64,000 bases of DNA from NCBI GenBank assembly GCA_944390865.1, contig CALXRC010000010.1:1-64000 (forward strand). Reading direction: 5' to 3'. Within the stretch, counting starts at the first letter, position 1, and each line of letters begins with the position of its first letter. The notes beneath the pieces are model-generated. The model saw only the letters and a list, made by a program, of their open reading frames with translations. It had not been told where the DNA came from and did not search any database. Made by a program: the position numbers and the translations under genes. Below are positions 50,533 through 58,380 of the stretch, one piece after another. This stretch comes from an uncultured Spirochaetales bacterium. Lineage in GTDB: Bacteria; Spirochaetota; Spirochaetia; Sphaerochaetales; Sphaerochaetaceae.

Positions 50533-53015
50533 TTGTCTCCCGTGAGCGCACTGCGCAGTGCATTCACCAAATTCTGGTATTTGTCTGTACTCTGAGTCTT
50601 GTCTTCCCCGCTCTTTCTGTCAAGCCAGGCCCTGTACTCGTCCTCGCTCATCACGCTTGTCCTGTCCTCAGGGAACGCGATGCGGATGACCTCGTCCATC
50701 TCACTTACCAGGTGGAAGCTGATTCCTTCCTTCACGTCATCTGTCAGCTCGTCAAGATCTCTCTTGTTGCGTGCCGGAATGATGATGTCCGTGATGCCGT
50801 TGCGCTTTGCTGCAAGCACTTTCTCCCTCAGTCCTCCGATGGGCATGACCTTGCCTGTGAGCGTCAGCTCTCCTGTCATTGCAAGCCTGCTTCTGACCAG
50901 CTGGTCCGTAAGCAGGGAATAGAGTGCAGTGGTGAGCGTGATGCCGGCAGACGGGCCGTCTTTCGGCGTGGCTCCTTCCGGAATGTGCAGATGAACATCA
51001 TTATGCTCAAACCAGTCCCTGCTGATGGCCCTGCGCTCAGCTGTCCTCTTGAGATAGGTCCAGGCGATTGAGACGCTTTCCTTCATGACATCGCCGAGCT
51101 GGCCGGTGACTTTCAGATCTCCCTTTCCAGGGTAGTTCTCTGCTTCGATCAGCAGTGTGTCTCCTCCCATGCTTGTCCAGGCCAGGCCTATGGCTGTGCC
51201 TGTCTTGTCAGCCTTGATGATCTCGTCTTCAGGGAAGACAGGCTTGCCCAGATACTTCTCAATCAGCTTCTCATCCACAGTGACAGGCCTTGGCAGGTCC
51301 GGATTTTCCAGCATCTCAAGCAGGATTTTCCTGTTGATCTTGTCAAGGCTCTTTTCCAGATTCCTGACGCCTGCCTCCCTTGCGTACTGGTTTGCGATTG
51401 ACAGGAGGGACTTTGAAGGATACTTCACGTCATTCCTGGTCAGTCCTGTCCTCTCGTAGCTCTTGGGAAGAAGATACTTCTTCGCAATGTTCAGCTTCTC
51501 GTTGGATGTGTAGCCGGACAGCTCGATGATCTCCATTCTGTCAAGCAGCGGGGAGGGGATTGTCTCAAGCGTGTTGGCTGTGACAATGAACAGCACCTGC
51601 GAGATATCGAAAGGAATGTCAAGATAGCGGTCCCTGAACTCCTTGTTCTGCTCGCTGTCCAGAGCCTCGAGCAGGGCAGAAGCCGGATCTCCGTTGTAGC
51701 TTTCTCCCATCTTGTCAATCTCGTCGATAAGGAAGACAGGGCTCTTTGTCTTGACAATCTTCAGCCCCTGGATGATCTTGCCCGGAAGCGCTCCGATATA
51801 AGTCCTTCTGTGGCCCTTTATCTCTGCCTCATCCTTCATTCCTCCGACTGAGAAGCGGTAATACTTCTTGCCCAGAGCGCGGGCGATTGAACGTCCGACG
51901 CTTGTCTTGCCGACTCCCGGAGGACCGACCAGACAGATGATGGCTCCCTTTGTATCCTGCTTCTGCTTTCTGACAGCCAGAAACTCCAGAATACGCTCCT
52001 TGACTTCCTTCATGCCGTAGTGATCCTTTTCAAGAATCCTTCTGGCTTTCTGGATGTCGAAATCGTGAAAGCCCTCATTCTTCCACGGCAGAGCCGCTAT
52101 TGTCTGGAGGTAGTTCAGGCTGATGGAATAGTCCGGGGAATTGGGCTCAAGGCTCGCAAAGCGGGCAAATTCATTGTCCACAGTCTCCTTGGCCTCTCCT
52201 TCAAGATTGAGGGCCTGCAGCTGGGCTCTGAGCTTCTCTACGATGTTGACGCCCTTGCCGTCAATTCCGAGCTGCTTCTGGATCTGCTTGAGCTCCTCAT
52301 GCAGGAAATAGTCTCTCTGGTTCTTTTCCAGCCTCTTGTTGATTGTGGACTGGATGTCCGCCTGGATTTCCGCAATCCTGCGCTCCTGCGAGATGTAGAA
52401 GAGCACTTCCTCAATTCGCTTTCTCACATTGAGCGTCTCAAGCACTTTCTGGAGCTTTTCTCCCTCTACAGGGAGGATTGAAGCGACGTAGTCCGCAAAA
52501 CGGCCAGGCTCCTCGATGTTCACCATGTTCAGTCTGTTCTCATCAGTGAAAATAGGAGTCTTTGTGTTTATCTTGCTGAACTCGGTGTTCAGGCTCCTGA
52601 CCCAGGCCTTGAGCTGGTCGCTGTTGTCGATCTTGTCTTCCAGGTAGCTCACTCTTGCTCCTGTGTAGCTGGCTGAGGAGAAGAAGCTTTCCACCCTGAA
52701 GCGCTGCAGCGTGGAGACAAAGATGTTGAGGCCTCCGTCAGGCATCTTGAGGGAACGTATGATCTTGCACACGGTTCCCACAGTGTAGAATCTCTCATAC
52801 GGGTCTTCTGGAACATCGCTGCCTTTGTGAGGCTTTTCCAGAAGAGCTCCGAAAATTCCGTCCTTGCTGATGCACTGGTTTATCAGGACGATGTCGTTCT
52901 CTCCTGATATGTAGAGCGGGGTGAAGAGCCCCGGGAAGATCGGTTTCGTGCTCAGCGGGAGTATCAATAAGTTTGCCGGCAGTGAAGCCGGTTCTTCTAT
53001 GCTGAATGTTTCCAT
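50529..53015 (-). CDS. lon: ATP-dependent protease Lon
   Basis: A cytoplasmic AAA+ serine protease removing misfolded and regulatory proteins. The N-terminal substrate-binding domain (PLSTKPIFPGLFTPLYI) leads through a coiled-coil helical region to the ATPase: Walker A GPPGVGKTS near residue 365, Walker B VFLIDEIDKM. The protease domain has catalytic Ser in PKDGPSAGITL near residue 691 and Lys in GGLREKVLAAKRNGI. At 828 aa it is full length. GAGAGAGGA lies before the ATG. The C-terminal tail (KSGEDKTQSTDKYQNLVNAL) runs past the usual end of the domain. The U32 gene overlaps its stop by 4 nt. Confidence 0.95.
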   Translation of the reverse strand: METFSIEEPASLPANLLILPLSTKPIFPGLFTPLYISGENDIVLINQCISKDGIFGALLEKPHKGSDVPEDPYERFYTVGTVCKIIRSLKMPDGGLNIFVSTLQRFRVESFFSSASYTGARVSYLEDKIDNSDQLKAWVRSLNTEFSKINTKTPIFTDENRLNMVNIEEPGRFADYVASILPVEGEKLQKVLETLNVRKRIEEVLFYISQERRIAEIQADIQSTINKRLEKNQRDYFLHEELKQIQKQLGIDGKGVNIVEKLRAQLQALNLEGEAKETVDNEFARFASLEPNSPDYSISLNYLQTIAALPWKNEGFHDFDIQKARRILEKDHYGMKEVKERILEFLAVRKQKQDTKGAIICLVGPPGVGKTSVGRSIARALGKKYYRFSVGGMKDEAEIKGHRRTYIGALPGKIIQGLKIVKTKSPVFLIDEIDKMGESYNGDPASALLEALDSEQNKEFRDRYLDIPFDISQVLFIVTANTLETIPSPLLDRMEIIELSGYTSNEKLNIAKKYLLPKSYERTGLTRNDVKYPSKSLLSIANQYAREAGVRNLEKSLDKINRKILLEMLENPDLPRPVTVDEKLIEKYLGKPVFPEDEIIKADKTGTAIGLAWTSMGGDTLLIEAENYPGKGDLKVTGQLGDVMKESVSIAWTYLKRTAERRAISRDWFEHNDVHLHIPEGATPKDGPSAGITLTTALYSLLTDQLVRSRLAMTGELTLTGKVMPIGGLREKVLAAKRNGITDIIIPARNKRDLDELTDDVKEGISFHLVSEMDEVIRIAFPEDRTSVMSEDEYRAWLDRKSGEDKTQSTDKYQNLVNALRSALTGDK

Positions 53016-53365
53016 ATATATCCTCTCTCAATAATCTCAATAAAGCTGCTATAAAAATAAGGGAAAAGCCCTGTTAAGGAAAGAGGAGTTTTTCTTCCTC
53101 TTTTTCTCTGCTGTCTGCCGGTGCGGCATGTCCTTCAGCCCTGCAGACACTGCCGTCTTTCCAGCTGAGCCAGTCTCCTGTTTCAGCCTTTCAGGAGCCT
53201 CAATTTTCTGAGTGCCTGTAACTGCTTTGTCTGCAATCAGATACATGAGATGTCTGAGACAGAATCATGCAGACTCTGCCCCTGGTGCAATTGAAACTCA
53301 GTCCCTGTTAGGCTATATTTGTTCATTATCCGAGGTACAGGATACTTTTCCAGGGAGATATGGTT
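53016..53365. other. Divergent intergenic region between lon and the patatin gene
   Basis: Contains a lon promoter candidate on the minus strand (TTAACA at 53072-53077, 18-bp spacer, TATAGC at 53048-53053) and the patatin promoter at 53291-53319. A 7-bp hairpin (AAGAGGA 53081-53087, TCCTCTT 53096-53102) followed by TTTC would act as a weak terminator on the plus strand, though no plus-strand gene ends here. A 65-codon minus ORF (53049-53246) has plausible codon use but no ribosome site and no recognisable family. The rest, about 53105-53290, shows nothing I recognise. Confidence 0.5.
53291..53319 (+). promoter_or_regulatory. Promoter of the patatin-barrel gene
   Basis: TTGAAA (53291-53296), 17-bp spacer, TATATT (53314-53319). 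Predicted start near 53326 gives a leader of about 40 nt containing AGGGAG. Confidence 0.6.
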
Positions 53366-55447
53366 ATGTTCAAGAAGATTCTGCTTGTCTTCTCAGCAAT
53401 GCTCATTGCGTTTTCATCTGTCTTTGCTGCTTCCGGCGAAGGCACTGCCGTGACTGATCCTGTCCTGGCAGAAGATGACCTTCTTCTTGCTGATGTGCCT
53501 GTGCTCTATGGAGATGAGTCTTTCCGCGAGAGGATCCTGGAGCGCACCGGAGGACAGAGAGATCCTGTCGGTCTTGTGCTCACAGGCGGTTCCGCCAGAG
53601 CCTTTGCCCACCTTGGAGTGCTGAAGTATCTGGAAGAGCAGGGGATTGAACCTGACTTCATAATCTCAAATTCAATGGGCTCGATCATTGCCATGCTTTA
53701 TGCTGCCGGCATGTCTCCTGACCAGATCATGTCAGTCATCACTTCCGGAGACCTGTCGACGTTCTTCAAGATGACCATCCCGGTGAACGGCGGACTTCTG
53801 GAGCCCACAGGCTTCAGGGGCCTGATCGAATCTGTTGTCGGCCCTGATGCCCAGATTGAGGATCTGGAGATTCCTGTCATGGTGATCTGTCAGGATCTGG
53901 TGACAAAGAGGGAGATCAGGATCATGGAGGGCAGCTTCTCTGATGTCCTCATGGCCTCCTTCGCCATTCCCGCATATTTCCCGCCTCAGGAATACAAGGG
54001 ACACCTGCTTGTTGACGGCGGAATAATAAACCTCGCTCCGATTGACGTGGCTTATGACTACAGCGACACTGTGATAGTCTCGACGACCTTCTATGACAAT
54101 GACCAGCTGAACCTGAAGAACATACTGAACATCCTCAATGTGGCCTTTGAGATCAGCAAGCGCCAGAATGCGGCCAGCGACATCAGGTCCCATGCTGATG
54201 ACATGATCTGGATCCGCTGCGGCGTCGAGCAGTTCAGCTTCATGGATTTCGGGGCTGCCGAGGAGATGGCGCTGATCGGCTATCAGAGCGCCCAGGCAGA
54301 GGCAGAGAGCCTGGCAGGGCTGTACAGGCACGGCCTGTCGGAGGGGATCGCCAGCAGACGCGCAGAGCTTCAGGAGAACATTGACAGGGCCATCCAGAAC
54401 CAGTACTACTTCGCACGCGTAGAGCAGCCGAATATTTCCAATACGATCTCGCTTGGAATCTATTCTTTCCAGACGAACGAGTATCCATATTATCTGCGAA
54501 ACTCTTTCGATCTCGGGCTTGAGTACCGCTTTGCAGCACGCTCGATCGAGCTGTCCCTCCTGTTCGGCGGCGCTTTCGATGCGACATACAACAAGGATGC
54601 AAAGGCTGATCTGCTTGTTTCCGCCTCAATGGACTGGTATCCGGTGAGCCCTGTGCGCTTTTCCCTCTATACGGCCTTCACCTTTGAGGGACAGCCGGAA
54701 TGGTACATACCGACAATTTATGCCCGTCAGGGTTTTGACTACAAGATCTATTCATCTCATCTTTTCACAATCGAGCTGAATCAGGCAGTGGAGTATTTCC
54801 ATGACTTTGCCAGTGATGATGAAGGCGTTGACAGGGATCAGTTCATGATCACGGCACAGTTCAAGGGTGCCCTGAACCTGTGGGACTATGCCCGCCTCAA
54901 CCTGCGCTTCGGCTATATGCTGACGACGCCGAGCCTTACAGAGAACGTGCCTCATCACTATCTGCAGTCAGGCGCTGATACCAGACTGTATCTCAATCCT
55001 GACAGGACCACGTTCTTCATTGATGTCGGCTTCTTCTCCCGCTATTCCGTGGACGGCTCTCCTGTGCCGATTTACGATGCAGACGGCTTTCTTACGAACA
55101 GCAGCGCCCTGAAGTATGGAAACAAGCTGTCTGACACTAATGGCGTAGCCACAGACTTTGACAGCGAGGGACAGGGCTACTTCATCCTTCTCCCGCTTTC
55201 CTTCGGCTATGCCTTCACCTCGGCTCCTTCCTTCGGCGAGCTGCTGATGGCTGACTATCTTGAGCTTTCACTCTACTGCGACCTGCTGTTCCACGACGGC
55301 CCAGTGCCTGCCTACAGCACAGGCATTGAGCTTCAGTTCGAGCTTTCGCTGATCGGCCTGCAGGATATCCCGATGACAATGCGCTTCGGCTATGACAGCC
55401 TTATGAAGGATATAATCTTCTCTCTGAGGTTCACTGTCACAAAGTAA
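53366..55447 (+). CDS. Patatin-like phospholipase with outer-membrane barrel (type Vd autotransporter-like)
   Basis: A signal peptide (ILLVFSAMLIAFSSVFA) is followed by a patatin lipase domain (about residues 55-330): GLVLTGGSARAFAHLGVL (oxyanion region), nucleophile motif ISNSMGSIIAMLYAAG, and the catalytic Asp in LLVDGGIINLAPI. The nucleophile elbow reads S-N-S-M-G instead of the usual GxSxG. The C-terminal ~350 residues have alternating, aromatic-rich beta strands (LGLEYRFAARSIELSLLFGG, YARLNLRFGYML) ending in FSLRFTVTK, like an outer-membrane barrel. This matches PlpD/FplA-type Vd autotransporters. The start is placed at 53366, 8 nt after GGGAG; the ATG at 53360 is too close to that site. 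Confidence 0.8.
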   Translation: MFKKILLVFSAMLIAFSSVFAASGEGTAVTDPVLAEDDLLLADVPVLYGDESFRERILERTGGQRDPVGLVLTGGSARAFAHLGVLKYLEEQGIEPDFIISNSMGSIIAMLYAAGMSPDQIMSVITSGDLSTFFKMTIPVNGGLLEPTGFRGLIESVVGPDAQIEDLEIPVMVICQDLVTKREIRIMEGSFSDVLMASFAIPAYFPPQEYKGHLLVDGGIINLAPIDVAYDYSDTVIVSTTFYDNDQLNLKNILNILNVAFEISKRQNAASDIRSHADDMIWIRCGVEQFSFMDFGAAEEMALIGYQSAQAEAESLAGLYRHGLSEGIASRRAELQENIDRAIQNQYYFARVEQPNISNTISLGIYSFQTNEYPYYLRNSFDLGLEYRFAARSIELSLLFGGAFDATYNKDAKADLLVSASMDWYPVSPVRFSLYTAFTFEGQPEWYIPTIYARQGFDYKIYSSHLFTIELNQAVEYFHDFASDDEGVDRDQFMITAQFKGALNLWDYARLNLRFGYMLTTPSLTENVPHHYLQSGADTRLYLNPDRTTFFIDVGFFSRYSVDGSPVPIYDADGFLTNSSALKYGNKLSDTNGVATDFDSEGQGYFILLPLSFGYAFTSAPSFGELLMADYLELSLYCDLLFHDGPVPAYSTGIELQFELSLIGLQDIPMTMRFGYDSLMKDIIFSLRFTVTK

Positions 55448-55448
55448 T

Positions 55449-55482
55449 CAGCTCCATCCCGCTGAAAAAGGGGACGGAGCTG
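55449..55482. terminator. Hairpin between convergent patatin and DEAD-box genes
   Basis: CAGCTCC (55449-55455) and GGAGCTG (55476-55482) pair perfectly, with further CCC/GGG pairing inside. No strong T-run follows on either strand, so efficiency as a terminator is uncertain. It sits directly after the patatin stop. Confidence 0.5.
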
Positions 55483-55493
55483 CTGTCTCAGGC

Positions 55494-57272
55494 TCAGCGC
55501 TTCTTGCGCTTGCCGGCACCTTTTGCTTGCCGGTCTTTCTTCTTCCTTCTGCCCTTGTAGTCATCCCAGTTCTCCCTCTCAAAGAAGAAGAAAGCGTCAT
55601 TGGCCTTTCTCTTTCTGGAATGCGGCACGAATGGAGCTGCCTTTTTTCGGGCCTCAGGACGGGCCCTCAGGGCCAGCGGCCTGCCGCCTTCGCCTTTGTT
55701 CTTGAATGCGCTGATGATCCTGTCAGCCAGTCTGGATGGCACGTTCACAAAGCTGAACTCATCCATCACCTGAATGTCGTTCAGATCGCTGTCTGAGACA
55801 TTGCACTGCGCGATGATCATATTAGCAAGCGTACGTTTCGTGTATTTGCCGCTTCTGCCGACAGCAAAGAAAAGGCGGACATCATCTCCTTCTTTCTCAA
55901 AGGTCTTTTTCTTTGTCTCCTTTTTCTTCTTATCTGCCGTGACCGGCTGTATTGTCCCGTACTGCGACTCGTCAAGCTCTCTCTTGTAGTGCAGGCTGAT
56001 CAGCGCGCTGACAAGCTGCTGCGGCTCATAGTCTTCAAGAAGCCTGCAGGCAATGGCTGCAGAAGCTGTGTTGTCCTCTTCGCACTGAGTCTGAACAGCC
56101 TCGATTATTCTCGCGCGCTTTTCCTCCATGATCTCCTGAACTGTGGGAATGCGGTATTCCTCGATTGTGCAGCCTGAGACGCGGGTAATATAGCTGAACC
56201 TGCGCTTTTCCGGATTTGTGACAAAGGTTATGGCTGTGCCTGACTGTCCGGCTCTTCCTGTGCGTCCGATTCTGTGCGTATAAGTCTCCGCATCATCAGG
56301 CACTGTGTAGTTGATGACATGAGTCAGGTTGGTGATGTCAATGCCTCTGGCTGCAACATCTGTCGCCACAAGGATGCTTATCCTGTGATCCCTCATCTTC
56401 TGCAGTATGATCTCCCGCTGCTTCTGCGACAGATCTCCGTGAAGGGCGTCCGCATTGTATCCTGAGGCCGCAAGCTGTCTGCCGATCTCGTCGCACATGA
56501 GCTTTGTCCTGCAGAACACAATTGCATAGAAGCTGCTGCTTGAATCAATGATTCTCCTGAGCAGCTCCGGCTTGTCCTCTTCCTTTATCTGGCAGAAGAA
56601 CTGCTTTGTGAGATGGGCCTGCCTGTAATCGCTCTCAATTCTCACAACTTCATAGTCTTTCATGAAGCGTGAGGCAAGCGACAGTATCGGCTGCGGCATA
56701 GTCGCAGAGAAAAGCAATGTCCTCTTGTCTTCGTTCGTATGCGACAGGATCGCGCTGATGTCGTCGATGAAGCCCATGTCAAGCATCTCGTCTGCTTCAT
56801 CAAGAACAGCGAAGCTGAGATGGCTCAGGTCGAGCGTGCCGCGCTCAATGTGATCAAGTATTCTTCCCGGAGTGCCTGCAATGATCTGTATGCCGCGCTG
56901 AAGTTTCTTGAACTGTGTTTCGTAGCTGGCTCCTCCGTAGACTGCCTCTACAGAAATCTTCCTGCTGCCCTTGAGCGATCTGATCTCTTGTGCCACCTGC
57001 ATGGCAAGTTCTCTGGTAGGTGTGAGAACCAGAGCCTGGGTCAGCCGGCTTGAGGTGTCAAGCCTCTCAAGTATGGCAAGCGCATAAGCGGCAGTCTTTC
57101 CTGTTCCTGTCTGCGCCTGTCCGATCACATCAACATTCTTTTCCAGCAGGAGGGGTATGCATTCCTTCTGGATTCCTGTAGGGCAGGTGAATCCCTTTTC
57201 CTTCAAAGCCTCGATTGAAAGCTCACCAAGGCCAAGTGCCCTGAAGCTGTCAAGGCTGTCTTCGTCATTCAT
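55494..57272 (-). CDS. DEAD-box ATP-dependent RNA helicase (CsdA/DbpA type)
   Basis: An RNA helicase for ribosome assembly or RNA turnover. The helicase motifs are complete: Q motif (FTCPTGIQKECIPLLL), GQAQTGTGKTAA, TPTRELAMQVA, GTPGRILDH, VLDEADEML, FSATMP, TDVAARGIDI and HRIGRTGRAG. The C-terminal part holds a DbpA-type RNA-binding domain (VRLFFAVGRSGKYTKRTLANMI, DIQVMDEFSFVNVP) and a basic tail rich in Lys and Arg. At 592 aa it fits CsdA-like proteins. Ribosome site AAGGA lies 11 nt before the ATG. A promoter overlaps the stop codon of the upstream DUF2804 gene. Confidence 0.92.
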   Translation of the reverse strand: MNDEDSLDSFRALGLGELSIEALKEKGFTCPTGIQKECIPLLLEKNVDVIGQAQTGTGKTAAYALAILERLDTSSRLTQALVLTPTRELAMQVAQEIRSLKGSRKISVEAVYGGASYETQFKKLQRGIQIIAGTPGRILDHIERGTLDLSHLSFAVLDEADEMLDMGFIDDISAILSHTNEDKRTLLFSATMPQPILSLASRFMKDYEVVRIESDYRQAHLTKQFFCQIKEEDKPELLRRIIDSSSSFYAIVFCRTKLMCDEIGRQLAASGYNADALHGDLSQKQREIILQKMRDHRISILVATDVAARGIDITNLTHVINYTVPDDAETYTHRIGRTGRAGQSGTAITFVTNPEKRRFSYITRVSGCTIEEYRIPTVQEIMEEKRARIIEAVQTQCEEDNTASAAIACRLLEDYEPQQLVSALISLHYKRELDESQYGTIQPVTADKKKKETKKKTFEKEGDDVRLFFAVGRSGKYTKRTLANMIIAQCNVSDSDLNDIQVMDEFSFVNVPSRLADRIISAFKNKGEGGRPLALRARPEARKKAAPFVPHSRKRKANDAFFFFERENWDDYKGRRKKKDRQAKGAGKRKKR

Positions 57273-57301
57273 AAATCGTTTATTCCTTACCGTGGGTGGA
57301 C

Positions 57302-57330
57302 AATATATATGTTTAAAGGATTTAGCTCAA
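57302..57330 (-). promoter_or_regulatory. Promoter of the DEAD-box helicase
   Basis: On the minus strand TTGAGC (57330-57325), 17-bp spacer, TATATT (57307-57302). The -35 overlaps the DUF2804 stop codon. The leader would be about 23 nt. Confidence 0.5.
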
Positions 57331-58301
57331 GGCCTGAACACAGTGACAGTTCCTGTCTGCGATGCTATGGGTCTGTCCTTCAGCTGTCCGGAGAACTTCC
57401 CGTGGATGACTGTGAGCCCGTCCTTCTGCTCTGTCTGTATGCACTGGGGAATGAAGTCAAGCTCTCCGTCCCTGCCTGTGCAGGCAATGTGCCATGGCTT
57501 TTCGGGATCGCTGTGATGATTGAAGTCAGCCTGGCTGAGCTTTGTCAGCTTCCCGCTGCAGAAAAAGGCGTTCATCATGCTGTACTGGCCAGAGCCCAGG
57601 ACAAAGGGGGTGCCGCCGCAGATTGAGAATGCATGAATCCAGCCTGCCTTGTCATTCTGGCGCGAACGCTGCCACGAGAAGAAGGCTGCGGCCTGATCCT
57701 GGACAAGATAGTCTTTGCTGCCTCCTCTTCTGATGAAGCCTGAAGTGGAAGGGAGGGGAAGGATAGACTCGTCAATGCAGAAGAATCTGCTGTCGCTGCT
57801 GCCGGAGACAGTGACCAGGCTTTCCATTGATCCCGGCTGAAAGAGCGTGAAGTCGCCAAGCAGTCCTTCAGTTCCATCCGGGAGCTTCAGCTGCGGAGCG
57901 TTGAAAATTATGTATCTCTCATCGCCTTTCCTGACGGCTGTCATTGTCAGTTCGCAGTCCTTGTCCTGGAAGCTGGTATAGCTGTCAGCCTGGCTGGAGA
58001 TGGCAAGTGCACAGTTCCTGCGGCCTGTCTTTGTGATGCTGACGCTTCTGCCAAGCTTCAGGTCAGTATAACTGAGCATGTGTATGCCTCTGATTCCCCA
58101 GTCGCAGAAGACGAGGCTTATCATATAACCTTTCAGAGGGTTGTACAGAGTATAGGAATCCCTTTCGCGCAGGTTGACCGGCTTTTTCCTGTAGACAGTC
58201 CTGTTGTATGCGAAGTAGGGCCTTCTTGCCCAGCCTGTGACGCTGAGCGTTCCTGTGCTGCTCAGAAGCGGACAATGGCTTGTTATCTCTCTTTCTTCCA
58301 T
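57327..58301 (-). CDS. DUF2804 family protein
   Basis: A member of the DUF2804 family, found in several bacteria and of unknown function. Recognisable parts are the N-terminal GWARRPYFAYNR, the central WGIRGIHMLSYTDLKLG-like strands, and repeated beta-rich segments to the C-terminus. No signal peptide or membrane helix is seen. From the ATG at 58301 it is 324 aa, the family length. The in-frame ORF extends to 58409, but that part runs back through the promoter and terminator of the upstream gene. A TATACT hexamer ends 8 nt before the chosen ATG and no Shine-Dalgarno is present. Confidence 0.7.
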   Translation of the reverse strand: MEEREITSHCPLLSSTGTLSVTGWARRPYFAYNRTVYRKKPVNLRERDSYTLYNPLKGYMISLVFCDWGIRGIHMLSYTDLKLGRSVSITKTGRRNCALAISSQADSYTSFQDKDCELTMTAVRKGDERYIIFNAPQLKLPDGTEGLLGDFTLFQPGSMESLVTVSGSSDSRFFCIDESILPLPSTSGFIRRGGSKDYLVQDQAAAFFSWQRSRQNDKAGWIHAFSICGGTPFVLGSGQYSMMNAFFCSGKLTKLSQADFNHHSDPEKPWHIACTGRDGELDFIPQCIQTEQKDGLTVIHGKFSGQLKDRPIASQTGTVTVFRP

Positions 58302-58309
58302 CAGCTGAA

Positions 58310-58315
58310 AGTATA
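58310..58315 (-). promoter_or_regulatory. -10 hexamer of the DUF2804 gene
   Basis: TATACT (5 of 6) on the minus strand ends 8 nt before the ATG at 58301. The region 17 bp upstream (TTTTTC) is the T-run of the preceding terminator. A transcript from here would be leaderless or have 1-3 leader bases. Confidence 0.45.
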
Positions 58316-58329
58316 GCGATGAAGGGGAA

Positions 58330-58359
58330 AAAGAAAAAGCACAGCCCTGCGGACTGTGC
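58330..58359 (-). terminator. Terminator of the PpiD-like gene
   Basis: On the minus strand GCACAGTCC and GGGCTGTGC pair over 9 bp with one G-U and a 3-nt loop (58339-58359), followed by TTTTTC and further T residues. It is 22 nt past the stop. Confidence 0.8.
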
Positions 58360-58380
58360 CTTGAATCTGCCGGACAGCTG

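Noticed and set aside
53016-53100. CIRCE heat-shock operator upstream of lon
   Set aside because: No TTAGCACTC-N9-GAGTGCTAA-like repeat is present.
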